Part shown: in pieces, positions 1 to 5,690 of the stretch
Position numbering within the stretch: position 1 is the first letter of the stretch
Layout of the letters: each line of letters starts with the position of its first letter
Notes under the pieces: generated by a model
Seen by the model: only the letters and a program-made list of their open reading frames with translations
Databases searched by the model: none
What the model was told of the DNA's origin: nothing
Program-made: the position numbers and the translations under genes
Source of the DNA: MGBC113645 sp036308445
GTDB taxonomy: Bacteria > Bacillota_I > Bacilli_A > Erysipelotrichales > Coprobacillaceae
NCBI GenBank assembly: GCA_036308445.1
Contig: JAXJVS010000058.1
Coordinates: forward strand, 1-6,440
Direction: 5' to 3'
DNA length: 6,440 bases

Positions 1-315
1 AGGTGTGGTTAAGGTTCTATAGTTTTGTAAAGAATTCATAATACCTTCTATACCTCCACTAGCTTCCCAGAGTTGTGTTACTGTTTCCTTTGCTTTTTGT
101 TGTTTTTGTTGTTCTGCTAAGGCTGCAGCAGCTTCCTTATCTGCATCAAATTTAGCACGCATTCTTTGTCCTGCATCAGAACGTAAATAACGATTAAAGC
201 GTCTATTATTGCGTCTAATTTCTCTATTAGTTGTAGCATCATCGTATCCGAATGCTTGATACTGAGCATCTTCAAAAGATCCTTCTTTATATTTTTTTGG
301 AATAAGTGTAGCCAT
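1..315 (-). CDS. Coiled-coil hypothetical protein, 3' end cut off by window edge
   Basis: I do not recognise this gene. The frame opens at ATG 315-313 and stays open for 105 codons to the window edge, so the C-terminus is missing. The product begins MATLIPKKYKEGSFEDA and is very polar. Residues about 28-50 are rich in Arg and Asn (REIRRNNRRFNRYLR), and residues about 50-80 are an Ala/Glu/Lys/Gln-rich stretch that should form a helix or coiled coil, including a Gln-Gln-Lys-Gln-Gln-Lys run. No membrane segment or catalytic motif is visible. It starts one base after the stop of the DUF2158-like gene (TAA-T-ATG), so it is probably co-translated as part of the leftward operon. A basic, helical N-terminus followed by a coiled coil would fit a structural, scaffolding or internal virion protein, but that is a guess. 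Confidence 0.8.
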   Translation of the reverse strand, partial: MATLIPKKYKEGSFEDAQYQAFGYDDATTNREIRRNNRRFNRYLRSDAGQRMRAKFDADKEAAAALAEQQKQQKAKETVTQLWEASGGIEGIMNSLQNYRTLTTP

Positions 316-316
316 A

Positions 317-535
317 TTATTCTAATTTAATTAAATCTTTAGTATTCCAAACTGCCTCCTGTAGTTCATTATTAACAGTAAACCAACGGCAGCGAATACC
401 TTTCAGACTGTTAGCTTTATTTTCATCTCTAAAAAAAGTAGATTCTTTGCGAACCACTACCATTACCGGTTTATTTGGAATTTCTTGTCTAACCGTAACC
501 AAGTCTCCCGGTAAAAACATTGTCTTATCTTCCAT
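317..535 (-). CDS. DUF2158 (YodC-like) small protein
   Basis: A 72-aa protein resembling the YodC/DUF2158 family of small single-domain proteins of unknown function. The family pattern (short N-terminus, F-x-x-G-D-x-V, a hydrophobic strand in place of M-T-V, then C-x-W-F and a final L) is matched by F7-L-P-G-D-L-V13, M25-V-V-V28, the hallmark C49-R-W-F52, and L68-I-K-L71. Residues about 30-45 form a charged insertion between the strands, longer than in the compact bacterial versions. No signal peptide or membrane segment is seen. Its ATG lies two bases after the stop of the GroES-like gene (TAA-TT-ATG), and its own stop is one base before the next gene, so it is a central cistron of the leftward operon. 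The family assignment rests on the C-x-W-F motif and overall layout; the function is unknown. Confidence 0.78.
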   Translation of the reverse strand: MEDKTMFLPGDLVTVRQEIPNKPVMVVVRKESTFFRDENKANSLKGIRCRWFTVNNELQEAVWNTKDLIKLE

Positions 536-537
536 AA

Positions 538-1083
538 TTAATTAATATTTAATTTGTTTTTTCTTTCTGTTAACTTTTCATTGACTACAGCCAATATGCG
601 ATTTTCATTTACAGCAACCCAACCAAACTTATAGAAAGGTACTGGTACTTCTGCTGGAATTGGATACATTACAATATCTCCAGGTTTAATGAATTCACAA
701 CGATGTCCGGTTTCAATAACGGTACCGACTTTAATAAATTGCTGTTCCTCGTGAATTTCACCATCTTCCTCAGATTTATACTCTGAAGCCTTACCTCCAT
801 TATCCATAATAAATCCAGACTCAGATACCTTAAGTTTCTGGAATGGGTTCTGTTTAAATGGTTCTATCAACACATAACCATATAGAGGCATTACTTCAAG
901 GCCGTTTAGATCCTCTGACAAATTCTTCGCATACTTCTCAAGTTCCTGAGAATGTTTCTCAAACTTATCCAAATAATTATCAACCTGATCATTAAAAGTG
1001 TTTACAGATTCAGTTGTTCCTAAATTAAAGTGATCGCCACTATCCATTCCGCTAATCATTCTAGCTACATTTTCATTACTCAT
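538..1083 (-). CDS. GroES-like co-chaperonin with N-terminal helical extension
   Basis: A 181-aa protein. Residues about 65-171 follow the Cpn10/GroES layout: a first strand (M65-P-L-Y-G-Y-V-L-I-E-P75), a flexible segment containing S89-G-F-I-M93, a second core strand (K118-V-G-T-V-I-E-T-G126), the turn K133-P-G-D-I-V-M-Y140, and the C-terminal pair W155-V-A-V-N-E and I163-L-A-V-V-N. In bacterial GroES the mobile loop holds Gly-Gly-Ile-Val-Leu, which docks on GroEL; S-G-F-I-M sits at the matching place. About 64 residues precede the fold, with a charged helical stretch at about 28-60, and the loop region (about 94-117) is longer and more acidic than in the host protein. Phage co-chaperonins such as T4 gp31 redirect host GroEL to fold capsid protein, and a similar role is plausible here. 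Genes lie 4 nt upstream and 2 nt downstream. It could instead be a GroES-fold protein with no chaperonin role. Confidence 0.75.
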   Translation of the reverse strand: MSNENVARMISGMDSGDHFNLGTTESVNTFNDQVDNYLDKFEKHSQELEKYAKNLSEDLNGLEVMPLYGYVLIEPFKQNPFQKLKVSESGFIMDNGGKASEYKSEEDGEIHEEQQFIKVGTVIETGHRCEFIKPGDIVMYPIPAEVPVPFYKFGWVAVNENRILAVVNEKLTERKNKLNIN

Positions 1084-1087
1084 AATT

Positions 1088-1300
1088 TTACCATTTATTT
1101 AATACGCATTTTTCATCTTTTACTCTTGCTTTGGCTGATAAAACACAACCACACTCATTGCATATATCTCCTAACATGTCTATCTTTACACAAGAATCGC
1201 ATTGCTTACAGATAGCTATTCTTTTTATTGCCAGTTGTTCGTGCTTATTAAAAAGGTTAAAATACCAACCTTTAATAATATTAATAATTTTTCTTACCAT
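1088..1300 (-). CDS. Small zinc-ribbon protein, downstream paralogue
   Basis: A small basic protein of 70 aa from ATG 1300-1298 (M-V-R-K-I-I). An alternative in-frame ATG at 1315 gives 75 aa but enlarges the overlap with the upstream gene from 7 to 22 nt, so I prefer 1300. The N-terminal 25 residues are basic and hydrophobic (I-I-N-I-I-K-G-W-Y-F). Then comes a cysteine array C31-x2-C34-x2-C37-x9-C47-x2-C50-x-C52-x12-C65-x2-K-W, consistent with a zinc ribbon binding one or two Zn ions. The product ends in Lys-Trp, as does the neighbour encoded upstream, and both share C-x-C-x12-C-x2-K-W spacing, so the two look like tandem paralogues. Small zinc ribbons in phages are often nucleic-acid or protein-binding accessory factors; nothing here shows which. 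It sits 4 nt before the GroES-like gene. Confidence 0.75.
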   Translation of the reverse strand: MVRKIINIIKGWYFNLFNKHEQLAIKRIAICKQCDSCVKIDMLGDICNECGCVLSAKARVKDEKCVLNKW

Positions 1301-1491
1301 TTTCCTGCAGGGCATTTAGCATTATCCTTTAATACTTTCATTGGAATATAACAATCACAACCTTTGATATATCCTGATTTCTGTCTAGTTGATACATCAT
1401 TAGTTTCAGGATTTATAAATAAATTTCCATTACATATTTTACGAGTAGAATCATAGATTCCACATCGTAAACAAATTTGATATCGACTCAT
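1294..1491 (-). CDS. Small Cys-rich zinc-binding protein, upstream paralogue
   Basis: A 65-aa protein with cysteines C7, C10, C20, C45, C47 and C60, closing in C-P-A-G-K-W. C7-x2-C10 and C45-x-C47 are the likely metal-binding pairs, and C60 probably adds a further ligand. The last part (G44-C-D-C ... K58... C60-P-A-G-K-W) aligns without gaps to the end of the next gene's product, arguing for duplication followed by divergence. The middle segment (about 21-42) is polar and replaces the first ribbon half of the paralogue. Its ATG follows the nuclease stop by two bases (TAA-TT-ATG), and its final codons contain the start of the next gene (ATGGTAA, 1300-1294), a classic overlap suggesting translational coupling. 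No function is assigned beyond zinc binding. Confidence 0.75.
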   Translation of the reverse strand: MSRYQICLRCGIYDSTRKICNGNLFINPETNDVSTRQKSGYIKGCDCYIPMKVLKDNAKCPAGKW

Positions 1492-1493
1492 AA

Positions 1494-2405
1494 TTAATAT
1501 TCAATTGGTTTACGTTTGTCTCTACTTGCCTTTAAAGAAGATTCCTTCTTAAAGTGATTAAGCATCTTAATTACTTCAGCTTTTAAATACGGAAGATGGT
1601 AAACTGTCATATTATCATTATGATCAAAATGTACTAAAACTAAATCTTCAATTTCAAATTCTGGATTTAATTTCTGAATCATCCAAGCATAAGTAGACAA
1701 CTGCAAAGTGTAGTGCCAATAGTTTACATCATCTAAGTTATTTAAAGGAAATTTCATCTTTACAGAAGTTTTGGTCTTATTATTAAAGAAACTTTTAGTT
1801 TCTATTTTTTTATTAGTTTTCCAATCGGCTATGATTATTTTATTACCCTTCTTAACTAATAAATCTATCTGACCTGCAATTCTTAATTTTCCATCTTCTG
1901 ATACTCTAGAAATCAAATACTCTGGATAAACTCCATTTTCAATATCTAATTCGGAGTAATCTTTACGGCATTCGAATTTACCTCCAATTTCAAACTTACT
2001 AATATCAATATCCTTCTTTTTCTGATAAAAAGAATTTTCTAAATCTGCATGAATTTTGGTACCACGCTCGCATGACTTGCGATTTTCATTGTCCCATTCA
2101 TCTAAGATACCTTGTTGTTCTCTATTAAAATCATTTTCAGAAATAGAGTGTAAATCAAGTAAAACTTTGTCAAATTTTTTACTATTTAACAAAGACTTTT
2201 TCTCAACATTCCAAACATCCTTAGGCAATAACTTTTCTAATGCCTTATACGCACTCCAAAATTCTTTATCAAAAGGTTGTGTGTATTCGTGGATCATCGT
2301 AGTTACACTTGTGAACTTGGCATCTGGATTAGTAACATCGAAATATTTATGAGTTTCTTCAATAAATGCGATGTTTCCATTTTGTTTTGTAATAACTTCA
2401 GACAT
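1494..2405 (-). CDS. PD-(D/E)XK nuclease (RecB/Cas4-like exonuclease family)
   Basis: A 303-aa nuclease-fold protein from ATG 2405; an in-frame ATG at 2411 would add Met-Ile. Numbered from 2405, the family motifs appear in order: G115-T-K-I-H-A-D-L-E123 (helix with a metal-ligand His and Glu, as in RecB/AddB/Cas4), Y160-P-E-Y (Glu strand), A177-G-Q-I-D-L-L (catalytic Asp 181), I191-I-A-D-W-K-T197 (catalytic D-x-K) and Q235-L-S-T-Y-A240 (the Q-x-x-x-Y helix). All key residues are present, so the enzyme should be an active Mg-dependent DNA exonuclease. It likely works in phage DNA recombination, replication or host-DNA breakdown. The N-terminus contains F-T-S-V-T-T-M, typical of these phage and RecB-type enzymes. 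I prefer 2405 because its TGATTATG context matches other starts in the window. It is the first gene of the leftward operon, facing the divergent junction. Confidence 0.88.
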   Translation of the reverse strand: MSEVITKQNGNIAFIEETHKYFDVTNPDAKFTSVTTMIHEYTQPFDKEFWSAYKALEKLLPKDVWNVEKKSLLNSKKFDKVLLDLHSISENDFNREQQGILDEWDNENRKSCERGTKIHADLENSFYQKKKDIDISKFEIGGKFECRKDYSELDIENGVYPEYLISRVSEDGKLRIAGQIDLLVKKGNKIIIADWKTNKKIETKSFFNNKTKTSVKMKFPLNNLDDVNYWHYTLQLSTYAWMIQKLNPEFEIEDLVLVHFDHNDNMTVYHLPYLKAEVIKMLNHFKKESSLKASRDKRKPIEY

Positions 2406-2439
2406 AATCATTAATCATTAATCATTATTCATTATTCAA
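2405..2439. repeat. Five-unit 7-bp tandem repeat at the nuclease start
   Basis: Read on the plus strand, TAATCAT occurs three times in a row (2405-2411, 2412-2418, 2419-2425), followed by TATTCAT (2426-2432) and TATTCAA (2433-2439). On the coding (minus) strand this gives ATG triplets at 2432, 2425, 2418 and 2411, plus the one at 2405. The first three quickly meet stops and cannot start the nuclease. Confidence 0.85.
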
Positions 2440-2462
2440 TCTAACTAAATTTTATCTTAGTA

Positions 2463-2478
2463 ATTATATTAATATAAT
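2463..2478. promoter_or_regulatory. 16-bp perfect palindrome in the divergent junction (possible operator)
   Basis: ATTATATTAATATAAT is its own reverse complement, centred between 2470 and 2471. It lies between the leftward nuclease operon and the rightward virion operon, where an operator for either would be expected. It consists only of A and T in a very AT-rich stretch, so chance is a real alternative and no binding protein is implied by the sequence. Confidence 0.35.
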
Positions 2479-2496
2479 GTAAGTATACAAAACAAT

Positions 2497-2504
2497 TAAA
2501 TTTG
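2497..2504 (+). promoter_or_regulatory. Candidate Bacteroides-type -7 box for the rightward operon
   Basis: TAAATTTG matches the Bacteroidetes housekeeping -7 element TAnnTTTG exactly. It sits about 60 bp before the ATG of the 668-aa gene, which would leave a 5' leader of roughly 50 nt. No good TTTG -33 element is found 19-21 bp upstream, and this phage may use its own RNA polymerase, so the call is tentative. The rest of the 2440-2563 interval is AT-rich spacer in which I see no gene. Confidence 0.35.
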
Positions 2505-2563
2505 TAAATATTATTTATTAGATAATTATAACTTATAATAAGAAGAAAACACTTACACAACTT

Positions 2564-4570
2564 ATGAATTCTATACAAAATACAGAAGTTAATCAAAATG
2601 AACCTAATAATGATTCAGCTTTAACTGTGGATATACAAAAAATAGATCATTGGGGAATTCCCAACAGAAAAACTAGGAAACAGTGGTATCAAGCTACAAA
2701 TCCACAAATTAGATCGTATATTACTGGAAATTTAACTGCTAGTATTTCTGGAAAAGGTGCTAGATCATTAAAACGTGCTGCTGATGAATATCAATATTTA
2801 TCGGAAGATTTAGCTAGACATAACTATAGTTCTAAGGCAATGTCTGAAAAATACGATAATTTTAATGGAATAGATTTTTCTATTTTAGACAAAGCGTTAG
2901 AAAATGAACATACACAATTAGATACACATCAACAGCAATTTAACACGGGGCAACTTAGCGAACGTAAATTTAATAGATTGCAACGAAAACATAGAAGGCG
3001 TATAAATAATTTAAATGAGAATTATCAAATACTGTCTGAAGTTTGGCATAATAAAAGAGGAATACCTTTAGTTAGAACTCAAAGCAGTGTTTCTTCTGCT
3101 CCTTTTTTACTTGGAACTATAGGATTGCCAGCAGCTACAATTGGACTAATATCAGGAGGTACTGCAGCAGCACCTTATATTGGTAAAGCTTTAGCAAATC
3201 CTTGGGTTCAACGAGGTTTAACCGGTGTTGATATTATTGATACCGGAGCATCTTTATTAAATGGAAATTATTTAAGCGCAGCTGCTAATTGGGTTCCTTA
3301 TGATAAAATTTTAAAGTACGGAAAACAAGTTATTAATAAAGGTGGTGATTTAATAAAACAAGGAGTAACAAAAGCAGCCGACAAGTTAAAACCAGCGGGA
3401 AAGCAAGTTACAAATACGGTAGAAGAATTCATACCTACAGTTGAAGTAGAAAATGTTCCTGCGGATTATCAAGTAGGTGATTATGAAGCGTTTATTATTG
3501 ATAATGAAGGTAATGTTGTACGAGAACCTTCTAAACTAACTTATCCTCATACAGAGCAAATTATTTCTGCTAAAAATAAAGTAGGAGATACTACTATTAA
3601 ACCTCCTTATAATCCTAATTCTACTATAAGGAATTTAGGTGAGATCGGTAAATGGGAATATGTAACTCCCTATTCAAATCCAAGACCTGTAGATCAGACT
3701 TTAACAGATAATTTTATTTCATATATTAATTCTACTAGTTCTTCTGATTTGCCTCATACTCATGTAAATCTTACAGACGCAAGACGTTTTTATGCAAATA
3801 CCGGTATTGATCCAAATGTATTATCTGAAGAAGTTGTGCGTAAAGCTGCGTCAATTGCACAAAAATCAGCTTTAGAAACAGTTAAAACTGTACCGGAAGG
3901 AGTTTTAGCTACAACTTTAGGTCCATCTACTGGATATAGCTATTTTAATGATGGAAAAAGAGCTGGATACTTTACAACAAGTTTATATAGGTATGGACAA
4001 GCAAATGACGGTGTATCTCCTATGTTTGCAGCACAACATAGTAACATAATAGGTAAAGATGATGTCTCTAAACGTGGAGTTAGTGAACAATTATATAATG
4101 CCGCTATCCAATTGGGATCGCAACGTTTTAATACTCCTTTTGTAGTTTCAGGCGAAGATTTAATATCTCCAGAAGCAACAACTGCAGTTTGGAATAAATT
4201 TAATAACAAAATGTTTTTAGGAAATATAGGAGGTCATAGTTATGGAATCGGTGCGCAATTAGTACCACAATACCGTAAACCTATGTGGATTGTAGATCCT
4301 AACAGTTCTCGTCTTAAATACAGATATGGATATGAAATAAGTAATGGTCCAGTAATGGCATTAACAAAACCTACTAAAGATGTACCTGTTAAAGTGGATA
4401 ACCTGTTACATCCTGATAGAATTGTTCCGGATGGAAATGGTGGATTTTCTCTTAAACCATTAAATATGAAAAGCAAGAACTTATATAAATCTATAGTACC
4501 TATTGTAGGAACTGGAACTGGTTTATATTTTATATCTGGCAATTCAAATAATAGCCAAAACGCTAATTAG
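2564..4570 (+). CDS. Large virion-associated or ejected protein with hydrophobic segment and possible GNAT-like domain
   Basis: A 668-aa protein I cannot name. By residue: a polar N-terminus (1-28), a helical region with a strongly basic coiled-coil-like stretch (about 106-160, including R-K-H-R-R-R at 141-146), a Gly/Ala-rich hydrophobic segment (about 179-245, G-T-I-G-L-P-A-A-T-I-G-L-I then N-P-W-V-Q and S-L-L-N-G), and an amphipathic Lys-rich stretch (about 248-285). A linker and a globular C-terminal half follow. Within that, G505-V-S-E-Q-L-Y-N-A-A-I and V527-V-S-G-E-D-L-I-S-P-E-A-T-T with V-W-N-K-F resemble the cofactor-binding end of a GNAT acetyltransferase, but weakly. I count no cysteine. 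The design recalls phage ejection proteins and the pre-toxin regions of polymorphic toxins, which insert into or cross membranes. It heads the rightward operon with the tail lysozyme. It ends in three in-frame stops, TAG-TAG-TAA. Confidence 0.8.
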   Translation: MNSIQNTEVNQNEPNNDSALTVDIQKIDHWGIPNRKTRKQWYQATNPQIRSYITGNLTASISGKGARSLKRAADEYQYLSEDLARHNYSSKAMSEKYDNFNGIDFSILDKALENEHTQLDTHQQQFNTGQLSERKFNRLQRKHRRRINNLNENYQILSEVWHNKRGIPLVRTQSSVSSAPFLLGTIGLPAATIGLISGGTAAAPYIGKALANPWVQRGLTGVDIIDTGASLLNGNYLSAAANWVPYDKILKYGKQVINKGGDLIKQGVTKAADKLKPAGKQVTNTVEEFIPTVEVENVPADYQVGDYEAFIIDNEGNVVREPSKLTYPHTEQIISAKNKVGDTTIKPPYNPNSTIRNLGEIGKWEYVTPYSNPRPVDQTLTDNFISYINSTSSSDLPHTHVNLTDARRFYANTGIDPNVLSEEVVRKAASIAQKSALETVKTVPEGVLATTLGPSTGYSYFNDGKRAGYFTTSLYRYGQANDGVSPMFAAQHSNIIGKDDVSKRGVSEQLYNAAIQLGSQRFNTPFVVSGEDLISPEATTAVWNKFNNKMFLGNIGGHSYGIGAQLVPQYRKPMWIVDPNSSRLKYRYGYEISNGPVMALTKPTKDVPVKVDNLLHPDRIVPDGNGGFSLKPLNMKSKNLYKSIVPIVGTGTGLYFISGNSNNSQNAN

Positions 4571-4653
4571 TAGTAAAATATCTTCTTGGATTAATCATAA
4601 TTACAAATTTTAAATAAATTTAAATATATTAAAACAAAAGTAACAAATTGATT

Positions 4654-5676
4654 ATGGAAATTTTAGAAATGCTTAGAATTCCTTACTTTAAGAGTGGCTC
4701 TGGAATTCATATTAAAAAAGAAAATCGTGGGAAGTTTACTGAGTACTGTGATGGAAAAGTAACTCAAGAATGTATAGATAAGGCTAAGAAAAGTAATAAT
4801 CCTACTTTGAAAAAGAGAGCAACGTTTGCTGAGAATAGTAGGGGTTGGGCTAAGAAATATAATACAGGAGGTCAAACCCCAACAACTACGAAAATTGGTA
4901 AAGAAGAAGCTTTAAGCGAAATAAAAAAATGGAATGTTGGAAACAACTTACGTCATGCTGAATTTAAACATTGGGCTACAACTAATCCAGATGCTTTTTG
5001 GAAGGAATTTGAAAGCCATCAAACTAATCTTCGAAATAAAAATTTTGGAAAAATGGCAGGGTCTGTAACATCCTACAAACCTATAATGCATTCGGAGAAT
5101 AATTTTTCAATAGGAAATACTATTTATCATAATTTAACTGATGGCTGGTCTGCTGATCAAATAGCTGCGGTATTAGGAAACACATATATAGAATCAGAAG
5201 GATGGAATAAACTAAAACAAAATGGAGGAGGTCCAGCTAGAGGTATTTTTATGATGGAAGAAGGAGAACGTAAAAAGTATAAAACTTGGTTAAACAATCG
5301 TGAAGACAGTCATGCAAATCAAGTTAATTATGTACAAGAACTATTTGATACTAAAGATTCTTCTTTAAAAACTCCTTGGGATCGTTTAGCAGACACATTT
5401 GACCCAAAGTCTAAAAATAAAGATGCTTCTTTATTAGATTTAAAAAATCGTATATCTAAAATGAGTGAAGAGCAAGCTAAAGCTGAAGGTTATAGAAGTG
5501 CATGGGCCCACCAAAACTATACTACACAGCAAGCTTGGACAGATTGGAACGCTGGAGATATTAAAGCTAAAACTAAAGCATTTGAAGCTTTATTTGAAAG
5601 AGCTGGAGTTCCTCATCTAAATAAAAGATTATTAGCATCTCAAGTTTTACGTAAAAACTTAAACATATTTAAATAA
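4654..5676 (+). CDS. Phage tail lysozyme (Phage_lysozyme2-like) with Bacteroidales-phage N-terminal motif
   Basis: A 340-aa peptidoglycan hydrolase, probably carried in the virion to breach the cell wall at infection. Start ATG 4654 is preferred; the frame also contains TTG at 4648. Residues 15-73 form a recurrent N-terminal block (G15-S-G-I-H-I-K-K ... R25-G-K-F-T ... C32 ... C40 ... N49-P-T ... R55-A-T-F-A-x-N61) that I associate with virion proteins of gut Bacteroidales phages. After a linker, residues about 148-235 match the phage tail lysozyme layout: G164-W-S-A-D-Q-I-A-A-V-L-G-N-T, then I179-E180-S with E180 as the likely catalytic acid, and G191-G-G-P-A-R-G-I198. The family's closing F-E-x-x-G-x-P-type segment appears at F314-E-R-A-G-V-P320, so the domain probably spans 148-330. 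There is no signal peptide, as expected for a virion enzyme. The next gene begins 14 nt downstream. Confidence 0.85.
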   Translation: MEILEMLRIPYFKSGSGIHIKKENRGKFTEYCDGKVTQECIDKAKKSNNPTLKKRATFAENSRGWAKKYNTGGQTPTTTKIGKEEALSEIKKWNVGNNLRHAEFKHWATTNPDAFWKEFESHQTNLRNKNFGKMAGSVTSYKPIMHSENNFSIGNTIYHNLTDGWSADQIAAVLGNTYIESEGWNKLKQNGGGPARGIFMMEEGERKKYKTWLNNREDSHANQVNYVQELFDTKDSSLKTPWDRLADTFDPKSKNKDASLLDLKNRISKMSEEQAKAEGYRSAWAHQNYTTQQAWTDWNAGDIKAKTKAFEALFERAGVPHLNKRLLASQVLRKNLNIFK

Positions 5677-5690
5677 CCAACATAGTAATT

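Noticed and set aside
1301..1315. Earlier ATG (1315) for the downstream zinc-ribbon gene
   Set aside because: It would overlap the upstream gene by 22 nt; the ATG at 1300 gives a 7-nt overlap fitting the compact spacing. Kept as an alternative only.
1030..1319. Two plus-strand open frames (61 and 62 aa) antisense to the zinc-binding genes and the start of the GroES-like gene
   Set aside because: They are the complement of well-supported Cys-rich and GroES-like coding sequences, and their His/Ser/Leu-rich composition is typical of antisense reading.
2056..2352. 98-aa plus-strand open frame inside the nuclease gene
   Set aside because: It lies fully antisense to a nuclease with all catalytic motifs intact, and has a Ser/Leu/Phe-rich shadow composition.
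2405..2439. CRISPR-like or origin iteron interpretation of the 7-bp repeats
   Set aside because: The units are too short and contiguous with no spacers for CRISPR, and there is no nearby initiator gene or GC-poor iteron array beyond this one run.
3940..4542. Two minus-strand open frames (89 and 100 aa) within the 668-aa gene
   Set aside because: Both are antisense to the long coding frame, with no operon partner or start context like the real genes.
4648..4653. TTG start two codons before the lysozyme ATG
   Set aside because: ATG at 4654 has the TGATTATG context seen at other genes, and TTG starts are not needed elsewhere in the window.
4663..4875. 70-aa minus-strand open frame antisense to the lysozyme N-terminus
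   Set aside because: The Ser/Phe/Leu-rich product arises from the complement of the Lys-rich N-terminal motif; no independent support.
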